The notes below the pieces were generated by a model that was not told the origin of the DNA, did not search any database, and saw only the letters and a program-made list of their open reading frames with translations. Of a stretch of DNA of 64,000 nt, positions 63,909 to 64,000 are shown piece by piece. Origin of the DNA: Weeksellaceae bacterium. Its GTDB lineage: Bacteria; Bacteroidota; Bacteroidia; Flavobacteriales; Weeksellaceae. The position numbers and the translations under genes were made by a program. The number at the start of each line of letters is the position of its first letter. Within the stretch, counting starts at the first letter, position 1. The stretch is from the NCBI GenBank assembly GCA_022013695.1, contig JAKLPS010000030.1:20565-84564 (forward strand). Direction: 5' to 3'.

Positions 63909-64000
63909 ATGAGCAAAAGTACATATTTTTCCAGTAAATCTGTTTTCGGACAGCTGATTTCTTTAATTAATGATAAAAAAATAAAAGATGCGGTTAAAAA
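63909..64000 (+). CDS. IS4-family transposase, N-terminal part (DUF4372)
   Basis: The frame starts with ATG at 63909 and is open to the right edge. The 30 visible residues, MSKSTYFSSKSVFGQLISLI followed by NDKKIKDAVKK, agree with the DUF4372 start of Bacteroidota IS4-group transposases. The catalytic DDE domain is beyond the window, so completeness is unknown. The left inverted repeat of the element was not recognised. Confidence 0.7.
   Translation, partial: MSKSTYFSSKSVFGQLISLINDKKIKDAVK

Overview
The window looks like chromosomal DNA of a flavobacterium of the Chryseobacterium/Epilithonimonas type (Bacteroidota, Weeksellaceae). The grounds are AT-rich DNA with few Shine-Dalgarno sites, promoters of the TTTG / TAnnTTTG type, a MetH split over two genes, GLPGLI-family and DUF4293 proteins, a long low-complexity Rho, and lineage-type intergenic repeats. 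This is inferred from the sequence alone; the genus is not proven. No rRNA, tRNA or CRISPR array was seen.

Layout. 0-4 kb: tail of a periplasmic-binding-like protein, fabD, a GHMP kinase and pckA. 4-10 kb (minus strand): DUF3817 protein, nadD, two guanidino-modifying enzymes (ctlX-like and a second arginine deiminase-superfamily protein), gltA and eno. 10-20 kb: rlpA-like lipoprotein, enoyl-CoA hydratase, dCMP deaminase, xerD, Nudix hydrolase, a redoxin, miaA, an aminotransferase, a DUF2911 protein, a HAD phosphatase overlapping hutI, a secreted protein and a methyltransferase. 20-31 kb (minus strand): a methionine gene array metX - ACT/homoserine dehydrogenase - metZ - metH N-part - metH C-part - small secreted protein - metF, headed by a good promoter and a SAM-I (S-box) riboswitch. 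Every long gap inside this array is filled by a different repeat family, one of them a REP-associated tyrosine transposase element with mirror-image hairpin ends. 31-43 kb: SDR dehydrogenase, GH63-type glucosidase, DUF1990 and OsmC proteins, then miaB - sigma-54 activator - membrane protein - lptE - TPR-like protein, then two GLPGLI paralogues. 43.8-48.6 kb: the Fe-S assembly cluster sufA-like, sufB, sufC, sufD, with a GxxExxY gene and its own inverted repeats inserted between sufB and sufC. 48.7-64 kb: MsbA-like ABC exporter, DUF4293, rho, a small gene remnant, a nucleoid-associated protein, a His/Cys-rich small protein, a TonB-dependent receptor broken by one in-frame amber codon, tig, an M23 peptidase, gpsA, a YkvA-like protein, a NifU-like and an Mrp-type protein, and the start of an IS4-type transposase at the right edge.

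How the genes work together. Central metabolism (pckA, gltA, eno), Fe-S biogenesis (suf, NifU domain, Mrp) and methionine synthesis dominate. The methionine array covers homoserine formation, acylation, sulfhydrylation, folate reduction and B12-dependent methylation, and its leader lets SAM shut it off. The most unusual content lies between the genes: a structured repeat family with three copies whose paired arms covary, the hairpin-flanked RAYT element, the tandem 48-bp repeats, and the GxxExxY cassette inside the suf cluster.
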